NCBI RefSeq assembly: GCF_030540765.1
Contig: NZ_JAUOEL010000009.1
Coordinates: 62,001 to 126,000, forward strand
From: Flavivirga jejuensis
GTDB taxonomy: Bacteria > Bacteroidota > Bacteroidia > Flavobacteriales > Flavobacteriaceae
Direction of reading: 5' to 3'
Length of the DNA: 64,000 nt
A program made the translations under genes and the position numbers. Shown piece by piece: positions 27,163 to 35,438 of this stretch (position 1 is its first letter; each line of letters starts with the position of its first letter). The notes under the pieces are model-generated. The model did no database searches. It was not told the origin of the DNA and saw only the letters and a list, made by a program, of their open reading frames with translations.

Positions 27163-28305
27163 ATGATACAGGAAATGAATATTTTTAAATTACTTGCTGT
27201 AATATTATGGTTAAGTATTGGATTAAATACTGAGGCACAAGATTTTAATTTCAAAAACTGGCCAGAAGGAAAATCACCTAAAGAGATTGGCTTACGCATT
27301 GCAGGTAAATTTCTAAAAACTGGTCATTCTAGATTTGGAAATACCCACCCCAAAAACCCTCCCTCGTATATAACCTACCCTGATGTATGTACCTGGCTCG
27401 GAGGGATGTGGTTTGCAGAAGCAACAAAAAACAAAGTGCTTTTTAGGGGATTTGAAGATCGTTTTACTCCACTATTTGGTGAGGAGAAAAACCTTTTACC
27501 TAAGCCCAACCATGTAGATAATAATGTTTTTGGTTCAGTTCCTTTGGAATTATACATGCAGACTGGGAAAAAGAAATATCTTGATTTGGGGTTACATTAT
27601 GCAAATACTCAATGGGAAACACCCGACGATGCCAAACCAAAACAAAAAGCATATGCAGATAAGGGATATTCGTGGCAAACACGTATATGGATTGATGATA
27701 TGTTTATGATAACAGCGGTACAAGCGCAGGCATTTCGAGCAACAAAGGATGAAAAATATATCATTCGTGCAGCTGAACAAATGGTGCTGTATTTGGATAA
27801 GATACAATTAGAAAATGGTCTTTTTTATCATGCCCCCCAGGCACCGTTTTGTTGGGGACGAGGAAATGGCTGGATGGCTGTAGGTATGGCCGAGTTACTT
27901 CGTGTACTACCTAAGAACAATACAAATTATGAGAAAATTATGTTCGGATATAAAAAAATGATGTCTACCCTGCTAAGACATCAAACAGATGGTGGTTTGT
28001 GGAGACAAGTGATTGATGATGATGAATTTTGGCTGGAAACATCAGGCACAGCTATGTTTACCTACGCCATGATTACAGGAGTGAAAAACGGTTGGCTGAA
28101 TAGAAAAACCTATGGGGCATCAGCAAAAAAAGCCTGGCTTGCTCTTACGGAGTATGTTAATGATGAAGATAATCTTAGAGAAGTATGTGCTGGAACAAAT
28201 ATTAAAAATAGTCGAGCCCATTACATAAAACGTCCAAGAATAGTTGGCGATTTGCACGGTCAAGCACCTTTGTTATGGTGCGCTACTGCATTTCTTAGGA
28301 AATAA
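27163..28305 (+). CDS. GH105 unsaturated rhamnogalacturonyl hydrolase, carried as a cassette
   Basis: A 380-residue glycoside hydrolase (GH88/GH105 fold): signal peptide, then alpha-barrel motifs including WGGMWF-like start (WLGGMWFAEAT), the catalytic Asp in WIDDMFMITAVQAQAF, HAPQAPFCWGRGNGWMAVGMAELL, DGGLWRQVIDD and ETSGTAMFTYAM. Family members remove the unsaturated uronic acid left by polysaccharide lyases from pectin- or ulvan-like oligosaccharides. A second in-frame ATG (27175) gives a tighter signal peptide. The gene lies within a cassette bounded by GTTAACACCA (27062) and TGGTATTAAC (28435-28444), 9 of 10 complementary. No other polysaccharide locus genes adjoin it. Confidence 0.9.
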   Translation: MIQEMNIFKLLAVILWLSIGLNTEAQDFNFKNWPEGKSPKEIGLRIAGKFLKTGHSRFGNTHPKNPPSYITYPDVCTWLGGMWFAEATKNKVLFRGFEDRFTPLFGEEKNLLPKPNHVDNNVFGSVPLELYMQTGKKKYLDLGLHYANTQWETPDDAKPKQKAYADKGYSWQTRIWIDDMFMITAVQAQAFRATKDEKYIIRAAEQMVLYLDKIQLENGLFYHAPQAPFCWGRGNGWMAVGMAELLRVLPKNNTNYEKIMFGYKKMMSTLLRHQTDGGLWRQVIDDDEFWLETSGTAMFTYAMITGVKNGWLNRKTYGASAKKAWLALTEYVNDEDNLREVCAGTNIKNSRAHYIKRPRIVGDLHGQAPLLWCATAFLRK

Positions 28306-28434
28306 GACTGATTAACTAATACATACTTAATGTTAGAAACATTGATGATTTGAATTACCAACTCGATTTAAAAAATGTCAATGCTTTGTATTTGAATAGT
28401 GGATGGATTAGAAAATAGTCAAATAATATAGTAC

Positions 28435-28630
28435 TGGTATTAACAATGTATAAAATAATAGCCGTGACAGTGGTTTTCGAAGGTTTGAGCGTTTAACAAA
28501 CACCGCCGAAACTTTTGTTTCGGCTAGCAATAAAGTTTAAATTTATAACCAAAACAAAAGCTTCGGCTCGCAGTATTCGGATAGTGATGCACTATTAATT
28601 CGGCTACTATTCTTATACTAAACGCAAACA
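28435..28630 (+). other. attC-like site 2, about 196 bp
   Basis: Begins with TGGTATTAAC and runs to ACTAAAC just before GCAAACA (28624). It holds several hairpins, such as GCCGAAACTTTTGTTTCGGC (about 28523-28542), and shares layout with the site at 34793-34993, which has GCCAAATCTTTTGATTTGGC at the same place. The core triplet here is GCA rather than GTT; the next cassette's end (GTTTGC at 29091) is still complementary to it. The remaining bases from 28306 to 28434 hold nothing recognisable. Confidence 0.6.
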
Positions 28631-28663
28631 TTTAGAACAAACTGACTGAACATTGATAAAATT

Positions 28664-29041
28664 ATGGCTGAACAAAAAAAAGGACTTGAAAAAGCACTAA
28701 GCCGAATATTAATATGGTTGCCTACATTGGCAATATTATTATTCTATATTCCTAATGCTTTAGACAAATTAATTAATCATAACCAAACTGGAAAAATTGT
28801 AGAAAGTAGTGTTGTAATGATTACAGCTGGAGTTTTTATTTTTATTGGGACAGCTCTTTTCCTATACAATAAAACGTTATTGATTGGAACATCAATCTTA
28901 GTTCTATATATGACTTTTATTGTCTTAATTCATATATATAAAGGAAAACCAGCCGAAATTGTAATTTTAATTCTAATGGCAACAGTATTCGCATCATATA
29001 TTAGAAAACCGAAATTATTCTCAAGAATAACTGACTCGTGA
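28664..29041 (+). CDS. Cassette gene: DoxX-like four-helix membrane protein
   Basis: A 125-residue protein with four transmembrane helices (WLPTLAILLFYIPNALDKL, VVMITAGVFIFIGTALFLY, LIGTSILVLYMTFIVLIHI, IVILILMATVFASYI). The pattern fits the DoxX-like superfamily; such proteins have various or unknown roles. The start ATG follows AACATTGATAAAAT, a leader also found before the gene at 35011. The cassette end is weak (GTTTGC at 29091-29096). Confidence 0.7.
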   Translation: MAEQKKGLEKALSRILIWLPTLAILLFYIPNALDKLINHNQTGKIVESSVVMITAGVFIFIGTALFLYNKTLLIGTSILVLYMTFIVLIHIYKGKPAEIVILILMATVFASYIRKPKLFSRITDS

Positions 29042-29152
29042 AATTGAACAGAAAACCAGAGATGAAAAACCGAAAATGGATATAAAAAACGTTTGCCTAA
29101 TTAAAGATTATTGATATTTAGTTATTGTTGAGGATTAGAAGATTACCAGATT

Positions 29153-29347
29153 ATGGTTAATAGTGATAAAATAGTAGGTAAGAATACATGGATAACAAGT
29201 TCTATTTATTATTTAGGAACAATAGTTCTAGGAATTGAAATTCCTAGAATTTCTTACCGTAGATTTATACTTGATATATTTGAAAATGGCAAAGATTCAT
29301 TCTTACTCGAATATGGTTTAATCGATAAACCACACAACTACTCGTAA
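29153..29347 (+). CDS. Possible small cassette gene, 64 residues
   Basis: An open frame of 64 residues with no family that I recognise. The DNA beneath it holds a nested hairpin: TTCTAGGAATT/AATTCCTAGAA (29226-29249) within GGTAAGAA/TTCTTACC (29177-29184, 29251-29258). The hairpin may mean that this is a structured site rather than a gene. It lies between a decayed cassette end at 29091 and the cassette start GTTAGCATTA at 29356. Confidence 0.3.
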   Translation: MVNSDKIVGKNTWITSSIYYLGTIVLGIEIPRISYRRFILDIFENGKDSFLLEYGLIDKPHNYS

Positions 29348-29376
29348 CCGAGAATGTTAGCATTAATTAGAATTTA

Positions 29377-29835
29377 ATGAAGAGAAAAATTTTATTTACT
29401 ATAATTGGCATCTTGATTGTGTCTTACTCAATAGCTCAAGACGGTTCAAATATTAGATACTATGAGCCGAATAATCTTGACGGTTCATTGATTGGAAAAT
29501 ATTGTCACATAGACTTTGGAAAAGAATCATTTGCAGGACGAGCAATTGACACAATTGAAATCAATCTAAAAGACCAACAAATGAGATTCTATGAACATAG
29601 GAAAGATAATGGATTTAATAACTGGTTCAATGAACAATATCTAATTCGAGTTGAGGGTAAAAATCAGGTTTCAACTCGCCTAAAGGATTCGCGAATTGAC
29701 AGTCTAACGAGTAACAAAATTTATGTAACAAGTGTTTTGAGTTATTACGTTAATGAATCACCAATTGACACAATCACGGTTTTTCAACATTGGTATGACC
29801 GAAAGAATATTTCGAAAGTGCTGATAAAAAAATAA
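29377..29835 (+). CDS. Cassette gene: exported protein of unknown function
   Basis: A 152-residue protein with a signal peptide (MKRKILFTIIGILIVSYSIAQ) and a soluble remainder likely to fold as beta strands. I recognise no domain. The cassette starts with GTTAGCATTA (29356-29365), 11 bp before the ATG. No complementary end follows the stop; the array is broken here by the repeat- and fucosidase-containing block. Confidence 0.65.
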   Translation: MKRKILFTIIGILIVSYSIAQDGSNIRYYEPNNLDGSLIGKYCHIDFGKESFAGRAIDTIEINLKDQQMRFYEHRKDNGFNNWFNEQYLIRVEGKNQVSTRLKDSRIDSLTSNKIYVTSVLSYYVNESPIDTITVFQHWYDRKNISKVLIKK

Positions 29836-30140
29836 AGTTTCTGTATTAACCCCGTTTTATTTATTCAAATATATAGAAGATATTTGAGATAAAAATCACG
29901 GATTATAAACCTTAAATCCTCGCTATCGAGGTGAGACATGCAAAAAAATAACTGATTGAAATACTTTATTCAACATATTCCATAATATCACCAGATAGAC
30001 CATTTAAAGCTAAACAAATTGCATGTAATCCTGAAAATCGAATTGCTTTAATAATTGAGAGATTCACATTATTTAGAACTCATTTTTAGCAATGAACTCG
30101 TTTTTTTTGTATTATTGTTATTACAAAAAAATTAAAACGT
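29836..30140 (+). repeat. Gap with dispersed repeat family B, copy 1
   Basis: The core GATAAAAATCACGGATTATAAA lies at 29888-29909 and is shared with 32163-32186, 50779-50801 and 51010-51033. A short hairpin ATCCTCGCTATCGAGGT follows. The rest, up to the fucosidase start, is AT-rich; TTTTTTTTGTATTATTG before the gene is not a good promoter match. Nothing else was seen. Confidence 0.65.
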
Positions 30141-31895
30141 ATGAAAGCCCTAATACTAAGCTGTTGCTTAATCATGTTAATAATGAGTTCTGTGCATTCT
30201 CAATCTGATGATGCCTCATTAGACCCTTATGTCAATGAAACTGTTGCTCAAAGAGATGCACGAATGGAATGGTTTCGTGTAGCAAGATTTGGAATGTTTA
30301 TTCATTGGGGCGTTTATTCCGTTCCCGCAGGAACCCACAAAGGTAAGCAAATAGATGGGTTAGGCGAATGGATTATGGCCAAAGGAGCCATACCTATGAA
30401 AGAGTATCAACCCTATGCCAAAGAGTTTAATCCCGTTAAATACGATCCAGAAGCATGGGTACAGCTAGCTAAAGAAGCTGGGATGAAATATATTATAATA
30501 ACTTCGAAGCATCATGATGGTTTTGCACTGTTCGATTCAAAAGTTTCAGAGTGGGATATAATGGATGCCTCTCCCTATGGAAAGGATCTTATTGCTCCCT
30601 TAGCCGAGGCCTGTAAAAAAAATGGTATTAAACTAGGACTTTATTATTCTCAAGCTCAGGACTGGAACCAAGGCGGTTCAGCCCGAGGTAATTCTAAACG
30701 CAAATGGGATCCCGAACAAGAGCATGACATGGACGATTATATTAAAAATATTGCAGTACCTCAGGTAAAGGAAATTTTAACCCAATACAAACCTGCAATA
30801 TTATGGTGGGATACACCACGTAAAATGAATGATGAACGTGCAGAACAATTTTTACCTCTATTAAAACTAGTTCCAGGAATTATTCATAACAATAGACTAG
30901 GTGGAAAATACAAAGGAGACATCAGTACTCCTGAGCAACATATACCTGGTACAGGTCTTCCTGGCGATTGGGAATCATGCATGACCATGAACAAAACATG
31001 GGGATTTAAAAGTTACGATCACAACTGGAAGTCTACCGAAACACTTATACAAAACCTTGTTGATATTGCTAGTAAAGGAGGAAACTACCTACTTAATGTG
31101 GGACCTACGGCTGAAGGGTTAATCCCCGAACCAAGCATTGAACGACTAAAGAATATAGGAGCCTGGATGGAGGAAAATAGTGAATCAATCTATGGTACAA
31201 GTGCTAGTCCTTGTCGCACGCCTGCATGGGGACGTATCACAACACTTACAAAAGGAAAAAACACCACACTTTATCTTAACGTTTTTGATTGGTCTAAAAA
31301 TGGCACAATATTTATTCCTATTACCAATAAAGTTAAGTCTTGTAACTTGCTTGTGGATAAGTCACAAAAATTTAAAACCAAAACCGATGCGCAGGGCACC
31401 ACAATATCACTTGCTGGCAAAGCCCCAAACTCAATCAGCTCTGTTATTGTACTAAAAATTAACGGCACACCAATAGTAAGTGATGCTGACAAGATTAAAC
31501 AAAATGAAGATGGTTCCATCCTTTTACCTGCACAAAAATCCATCATTAATAATGTGATAGGCTCTCATGTAGTCTACAATAAAAAGAAGGACTGCATTGA
31601 TCAATGGTCAAATGCAAGAGCGACAGTAGACTGGGATTTCTCTGTTAATAAAGCTGAGTCATATACAATTTCGATGCGCATAGCCTCAGAGGAGGAGAGT
31701 ACAATAGAGTTAATTATTGCTGGACAAACAATCCATGTCAAAATACTGCCAACTGGGGGATTAAATACTTATAAGACAGTTAATGTAGGGAAAGTAGATA
31801 TTGATAAAGCTGGTGATTATAGCTTACATATCAAACCAACACGAGACAAATGGAAACCCATAAATCTACAAAGTATACAATTATTACCTAAGTAA
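30141..31895 (+). CDS. GH29 alpha-L-fucosidase, exported
   Basis: A 584-residue hydrolase with a signal peptide (ends VHSQ). GH29 motifs are clear: FGMFIHWGVYSVPAG, ITSKHHDGFALFDS, the nucleophile Asp in PAILWWDTPRKM and KGGNYLLNVGPTAEG. Residues from about 455 form a beta-rich C-terminal domain resembling a carbohydrate-binding module. It should release terminal fucose from algal or host glycans outside the cytoplasm. The gene stands alone, between direct copies of repeat family B, and interrupts the cassette array. Confidence 0.93.
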   Translation: MKALILSCCLIMLIMSSVHSQSDDASLDPYVNETVAQRDARMEWFRVARFGMFIHWGVYSVPAGTHKGKQIDGLGEWIMAKGAIPMKEYQPYAKEFNPVKYDPEAWVQLAKEAGMKYIIITSKHHDGFALFDSKVSEWDIMDASPYGKDLIAPLAEACKKNGIKLGLYYSQAQDWNQGGSARGNSKRKWDPEQEHDMDDYIKNIAVPQVKEILTQYKPAILWWDTPRKMNDERAEQFLPLLKLVPGIIHNNRLGGKYKGDISTPEQHIPGTGLPGDWESCMTMNKTWGFKSYDHNWKSTETLIQNLVDIASKGGNYLLNVGPTAEGLIPEPSIERLKNIGAWMEENSESIYGTSASPCRTPAWGRITTLTKGKNTTLYLNVFDWSKNGTIFIPITNKVKSCNLLVDKSQKFKTKTDAQGTTISLAGKAPNSISSVIVLKINGTPIVSDADKIKQNEDGSILLPAQKSIINNVIGSHVVYNKKKDCIDQWSNARATVDWDFSVNKAESYTISMRIASEEESTIELIIAGQTIHVKILPTGGLNTYKTVNVGKVDIDKAGDYSLHIKPTRDKWKPINLQSIQLLPK

Positions 31896-31942
31896 TTCTG
31901 GGATAAGAATCAAAAATCAAATATACTCCGCTAGCGCGGGAA

Positions 31943-32075
31943 CAATGACATTAAGTTAAGACTAAAATGTCAGTCTGAGCGCAGTCGAAGACCTTATAAA
32001 CCTTAGTTTTTAAAAGCATTTCGACTGCGCTTAATGTGGCAAAACAGAACAAATCTCCTTAACTTAATGACATTG
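31943..32075. mobile_element. 133-bp MITE-like element with 10-bp target duplication
   Basis: Ends are CAATGACATTAAGTTAAG (31943-31960) and its complement CTTAACTTAATGACATTG (32058-32075), 17 of 18 bp. Flanking direct repeats AGCGCGGGAA stand at 31933-31942 and 32076-32085. The core has a second inverted pair, GAGCGCAGTCGAA and TTCGACTGCGCTT. No coding capacity. The end sequences differ from the elements in the attC-like sites. Confidence 0.8.
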
Positions 32076-32097
32076 AGCGCGGGAATGTTTCCATCCC

Positions 32098-32190
32098 CGT
32101 AAGAAAATAAAAGAAAACTTTTGTAATGAAGCGATAGCTACATATAAATAATAGGTCTGTTTGAGATAAAAATTACGGATTATAAATATT
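32098..32190 (+). repeat. Dispersed repeat family B, copy 2
   Basis: Shares AAGAAAATAA, ACTTTTGTAATGAAGCGATA-like and GTTTGAGATAAAAAT..CGGATTATAAA with 50735-50812 and 50955-51045. It lies downstream of the fucosidase gene in the same orientation as copy 1, so the fucosidase block is bracketed by direct repeats. From here to 32332 only an AT-rich stretch with a decayed site arm (TATAAAACATAAGGCGTTCA) is visible. Confidence 0.8.
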
Positions 32191-32332
32191 GGAGTTAATG
32201 GAAAACCAAATAAACAGATTAATTCAAAGATTGGTTTTTGAACTTGTATTTGGAATAGCAAATATATTTTGCTTTTTTATTGTTCTGACATTGAGAGCTA
32301 AAGCCAATAATTACAATATATATAAAACATAA

Positions 32333-32480
32333 GGCGTTCAGTACTAAACCAAACACCTTTTTACACCTATTTAAAGTCCAACAAATATAAAACCCATAAA
32401 ATAAATGTGTTACCCTTACATAAAATTTATTATAGTAAATCTTCTCTAAAACAATTAAAAAACTTGTTATCTTAGTGCTA
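32333..32480 (+). repeat. Dispersed repeat family C, copy 2
   Basis: Full-length member of the gene-less module: starts GCGTTCAGTACTAAACC, ends TTATCTTAGTGCTA. It is followed by the palindrome ATATAGTTACCATGGTAACTATAT (32492-32515 region), also seen before the gene at 26323, and then the cassette start GTTGGCACCA at 32521. Confidence 0.85.
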
Positions 32481-32547
32481 TATAATGGAAATATAGTTAC
32501 CATGGTAACTATATCCGATTGTTGGCACCAATTTGAGAAAAACACGA

Positions 32548-33441
32548 ATGAAAAGAATATTAGGAACATTTATTGCGATTTTAATTTCGCAAATCGGGTT
32601 TAGTCAAGGCTATCAATCTGAATTTCAAAAATATTGTCAAACTAATGACACCATTAATCAATTGAAAACTTTGAAAAAATGGCAATCTGAAAATGCAAAA
32701 GATGCAGAACTTCTCACAAGCTACTTTAATTATCACTTTATGAAATCACGTCAAGAAGTTCTCGCATTGACAAACGACCAACCAAATGGAGAAAGTCTTG
32801 TATTAAAAGATAGCTTAAATCAAAATGCTGGATTTTTAGGAAGTCAAACCCATTATGACCAAACGGAATTAAAAAAAGGATTGGATAAAATTGACGAAGG
32901 AATCAAACTTTATCCAAATCGACTTGATATGCGTTTTGGAAAAATATACGCACTTGGACAAATTTCTGATTGGACAAATTTCACATCGGAAATAATAAAG
33001 ACAATTGAGTATTCAACCAAAAACAGTAATAAATGGACTTGGACAAACCACGAAAAATATGATGGTGGAGAGAAAGAATTTCTATTAGATATTCAAAACT
33101 ATCAATTGCAATTATATAATACTGGTAATGATGACTTGCTCAAAAATATGCGAGAAATTGCAAATACAGTTTTAGAATTTTATCCAAGCCATATAGAAAG
33201 TTTGTCAAATCTTTCAATTACTTATTTGCTAACTGGAGAATATGATAAAGGAATTGAACCACTTTTGCGAGCTGAAAAGATTAATCCAAAAGATTATATA
33301 GTTCTGGGAAATATTGCTCAAGGCTATAAACTTAAAGGAGATAAGGGAAAAGCTGTTGAATATTATGAAAAAACTGCTGAATACGGAGATGAAAGAGCTA
33401 AAGAATATGCTAAACAACAAATAACTGAATTAAAACAATAA
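32548..33441 (+). CDS. Cassette gene: exported TPR protein
   Basis: A 297-residue protein with a signal peptide (MKRILGTFIAILISQIGFSQ) and tetratricopeptide repeats toward the C-terminus (GEYDKGIEPLLRAEKINPKD; GNIAQGYKLKGDKGKAVEYYEKTAEYG). I choose ATG 32548 over an upstream TTG since it starts the signal peptide. The cassette limits GTTGGCACCA (32521-32530) and TGGTGCCAAC (33447-33456) are exact reverse complements. The role is unknown; TPRs imply protein binding in the periplasm. Confidence 0.8.
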   Translation: MKRILGTFIAILISQIGFSQGYQSEFQKYCQTNDTINQLKTLKKWQSENAKDAELLTSYFNYHFMKSRQEVLALTNDQPNGESLVLKDSLNQNAGFLGSQTHYDQTELKKGLDKIDEGIKLYPNRLDMRFGKIYALGQISDWTNFTSEIIKTIEYSTKNSNKWTWTNHEKYDGGEKEFLLDIQNYQLQLYNTGNDDLLKNMREIANTVLEFYPSHIESLSNLSITYLLTGEYDKGIEPLLRAEKINPKDYIVLGNIAQGYKLKGDKGKAVEYYEKTAEYGDERAKEYAKQQITELKQ

Positions 33442-33446
33442 AAAAC

Positions 33447-33743
33447 TGGTGCCAACAATGGTGGCTGTTGCACAACTACTTTTTTTGACTGAATTAGGTT
33501 ATTTCTGAGAACTTTAAAAAAAATAAATATTGATAATCAACAACTTAACAATCGTTTGAAAATTAAAAACGCATGATTTCCTAAAAATTTTGAGTTGTGC
33601 AACAGTCACAATGGCTATAAGTAATTGCTTATTCTCGCCTACTTCTGAAAATCCTCGCGGATTTTCAGTTTGGTGTGTACTTGCAAAGTTTAGTGCTAAA
33701 CCACGCAACTATTGCCCTACTCACAATATACTAAACGTTGTGC
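33447..33743 (+). other. attC-like site 3, long form, interrupted by an inverted-repeat element
   Basis: Begins TGGTGCCAAC and ends at the GTT of GTTGTGCTTT (33737). With the element (33461-33609) and one AATG copy removed, about 144 bp remain, including a GAAAATCCTCGCGGATTTTC hairpin. The ACTAAAC|GTT junction is shared with many other sites. Confidence 0.75.
33461..33609. mobile_element. 149-bp MITE-like element in attC-like site 3
   Basis: Ends GTGGCTGTTGCACAAC and the complement of GTTGTGCAACAGTCAC; AATG target copies at 33457-33460 and 33610-33613. The core is nearly identical to 40405-40553 read on the other strand, so this is the same element in the opposite orientation. No gene. Confidence 0.88.
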
Positions 33744-33766
33744 TTTATAAAACTTAAAAAACTATA

Positions 33767-34780
33767 ATGATTCGTAAAATATCTTTCCTACTTATACTTC
33801 TTTTTTTCTCATGCCAAATTAAAGCTCAACTTATTCTAGAGCCAGGAATTGGAAGTGATAATTTAAAAATTGGTCAAAATATTGACGATATAAAAGAATA
33901 TGTTGGTAATCCAGTACATGTTTCCTCAAGGTTCAGGGCAATTATGGAATCCAGAGAAGTTGAGGGGATAAAATATGCAAATCAACGTTTAGAATTCAAC
34001 ATAGATTTTGATAAAGTATACTATTTTGGTAAAAAAGGAGAAATCAGAGCTTATACTATAAATGAAAAAATCGTTGCTATATATTTTGATATTAAATCTC
34101 AAAAACTAAAACTACTAAAGAAAAAAGCAGAAATTCCTCTCGATGGAAATCTAGAGGCTGCCAAGAACTTTATGGGAAGCCAAAATTTGTTGGAACGTTT
34201 TTTTTCCAAAGAAGACGGTATGGCTCAAGAGATTTATTTTAAGAAAGGAATTTCTTTTGTGTCAAAATCAAGTAATTCTTATTTTGGTATTGTCATCTTT
34301 AATAAAATCAACAGTTATGAAGATATATTAAAACGAATGACAAGTAGGATACCAAACAACACTTTTGCTAGACAAACTGCTAAGAAAAGTATCTATTCCC
34401 TTATCTCAGGTATTTATGCAGCATTCTACACACATGAGACAACCAACAAAGAGTTTAAACCTGGATATAACATAATTGATTCCAATAAAAGAATAGGCCT
34501 TTATTGGACAGGAACTGCCAAAAACAATGTAGGAATTGAACATTTTGAATATGAAATAATTGAAGATTTCCTTATTCTAAACTATGATATTTCTTCCTGG
34601 AAATATGAAAAAGGAAATGAATTCATTGAAGAAAAACCATATCAGCAATATTGGCTAATAGTCAATAGTGATAAGAACATATTGACAATGAAGTATTATA
34701 AACAAGTAGTGAATGGAGAAGACGAATTAATTAATAGTTCGGATAAATATGTATTGAAAAGGATAGGAAACCGCTTTTAA
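33767..34780 (+). CDS. Cassette gene: exported protein of unknown function
   Basis: A 337-residue protein with a leader ending at FFSCQIKAQ, which could be a lipobox or a signal peptidase I site. The first part (ILEPGIGSDNLKIGQNIDDIKEYVG) is reminiscent of small exported SmpA-like repeats, but I do not assign a family. It starts 21 bp after the cassette start GTTGTGCTTT. The end AAAGCAACAC (34793) is only partly complementary (AAAGCACAAC expected). Confidence 0.72.
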   Translation: MIRKISFLLILLFFSCQIKAQLILEPGIGSDNLKIGQNIDDIKEYVGNPVHVSSRFRAIMESREVEGIKYANQRLEFNIDFDKVYYFGKKGEIRAYTINEKIVAIYFDIKSQKLKLLKKKAEIPLDGNLEAAKNFMGSQNLLERFFSKEDGMAQEIYFKKGISFVSKSSNSYFGIVIFNKINSYEDILKRMTSRIPNNTFARQTAKKSIYSLISGIYAAFYTHETTNKEFKPGYNIIDSNKRIGLYWTGTAKNNVGIEHFEYEIIEDFLILNYDISSWKYEKGNEFIEEKPYQQYWLIVNSDKNILTMKYYKQVVNGEDELINSSDKYVLKRIGNRF

Positions 34781-34792
34781 TAGAAAAAAAAC

Positions 34793-34993
34793 AAAGCAAC
34801 ACGGTATAAAAACATAGGGCGTTTTGCTTAACCCAAACCAAAGTTTAGTGCTTTTTAACCAAGTCCGCCAAATCTTTTGATTTGGCTTTGATAAATGAAA
34901 AGTTAAAACAAAATTAAAAGTTTTGGCTAAGTGCTTAATCGAAAATTAATCGCTTTTTAATTCCCATACTAATCATAGCCGAGACCGTTAGTT
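34793..34993 (+). other. attC-like site 4, about 200 bp
   Basis: From AAAGCAACAC to GTTAGTTAAC (34987). Contains GTATAAAAACATAGGGC near the left, the hairpin GCCAAATCTTTTGATTTGGC, and repeats of AAAGTTTAGTGC/GCTAAGTGCTTAATC. It resembles the site at 28435-28630 in layout. Confidence 0.65.
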
Positions 34994-35010
34994 AACATTG
35001 ATAAAATAAA

Positions 35011-35280
35011 ATGGATAAGAAAATAAAATTGGATGAAGCAATAGCAAAAAAAAAATTGAATTATAACTCTTCGTTTGGAGAGCAAAGTTTGATAGTCAAA
35101 TTAGGAAAGCCAAGAGCAGATCCAAGGCCTGGAGGAAATTGGGAATGCCCAATTCAAATAGGAGAAAAAATCAAATTAGCATTTGGTGTGGATGCATTCC
35201 AAGCTCTATTAATGGCTCTGCGGTTAATTTCAATTGAATTGAAGAATTTAAAAGACAAGGAAGGATTGAACCTCAATTGA
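35011..35280 (+). CDS. Cassette gene: small cytoplasmic protein, possibly DUF6968-like
   Basis: An 89-residue protein without signal peptide. The stretch GKPRADPRPGGNWECPIQIG and GVDAFQALLMALRLI resembles a small domain family found in scattered bacterial genes (I think DUF6968), with unknown role. The cassette limits are GTTAGTTAAC (34987-34996) and GTTAACTAAA (35331-35340), 9 of 10 complementary. The ATG follows the leader AACATTGATAAAAT also used at 28664. Confidence 0.65.
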   Translation: MDKKIKLDEAIAKKKLNYNSSFGEQSLIVKLGKPRADPRPGGNWECPIQIGEKIKLAFGVDAFQALLMALRLISIELKNLKDKEGLNLN

Positions 35281-35330
35281 CTAGGAATGAATGATTTAGG
35301 TTTTGAGTCAACCAGGGAATAAATAAAAAC

Positions 35331-35380
35331 GTTAACTAAAACCTAAACTGCATTAAAACGTAGTTTAGCTAACCATTAGG
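35331..35380 (+). other. attC-like site 5, short form
   Basis: GTTAACTAAA, then TAAACTGC and GTAGTTTA as paired arms around ATTAAAAC, ending at AAC-CATTAGG (35374). The downstream core triplet is CAT instead of GTT, so it may be decayed. Confidence 0.6.
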
Positions 35381-35398
35381 CAATATATAAAAACCACT

Positions 35399-35434
35399 AT
35401 TTTTTGGAATATCATATACCGTAAGGTATATTTG
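35399..35434 (+). promoter_or_regulatory. Promoter and operator of the TetR gene
   Basis: TATATTTG (35427-35434) matches the -7 consensus exactly; TTTTTTGG about 20 bp upstream may be the -33. The palindrome TATACCGTAAGGTATA (about 35415-35430, 6-bp arms) overlaps the -7 box, fitting autorepression by the TetR protein. The start codon is only 4 nt after the -7 box, so the transcript may be leaderless. Confidence 0.7.
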
Positions 35435-35438
35435 TAAA

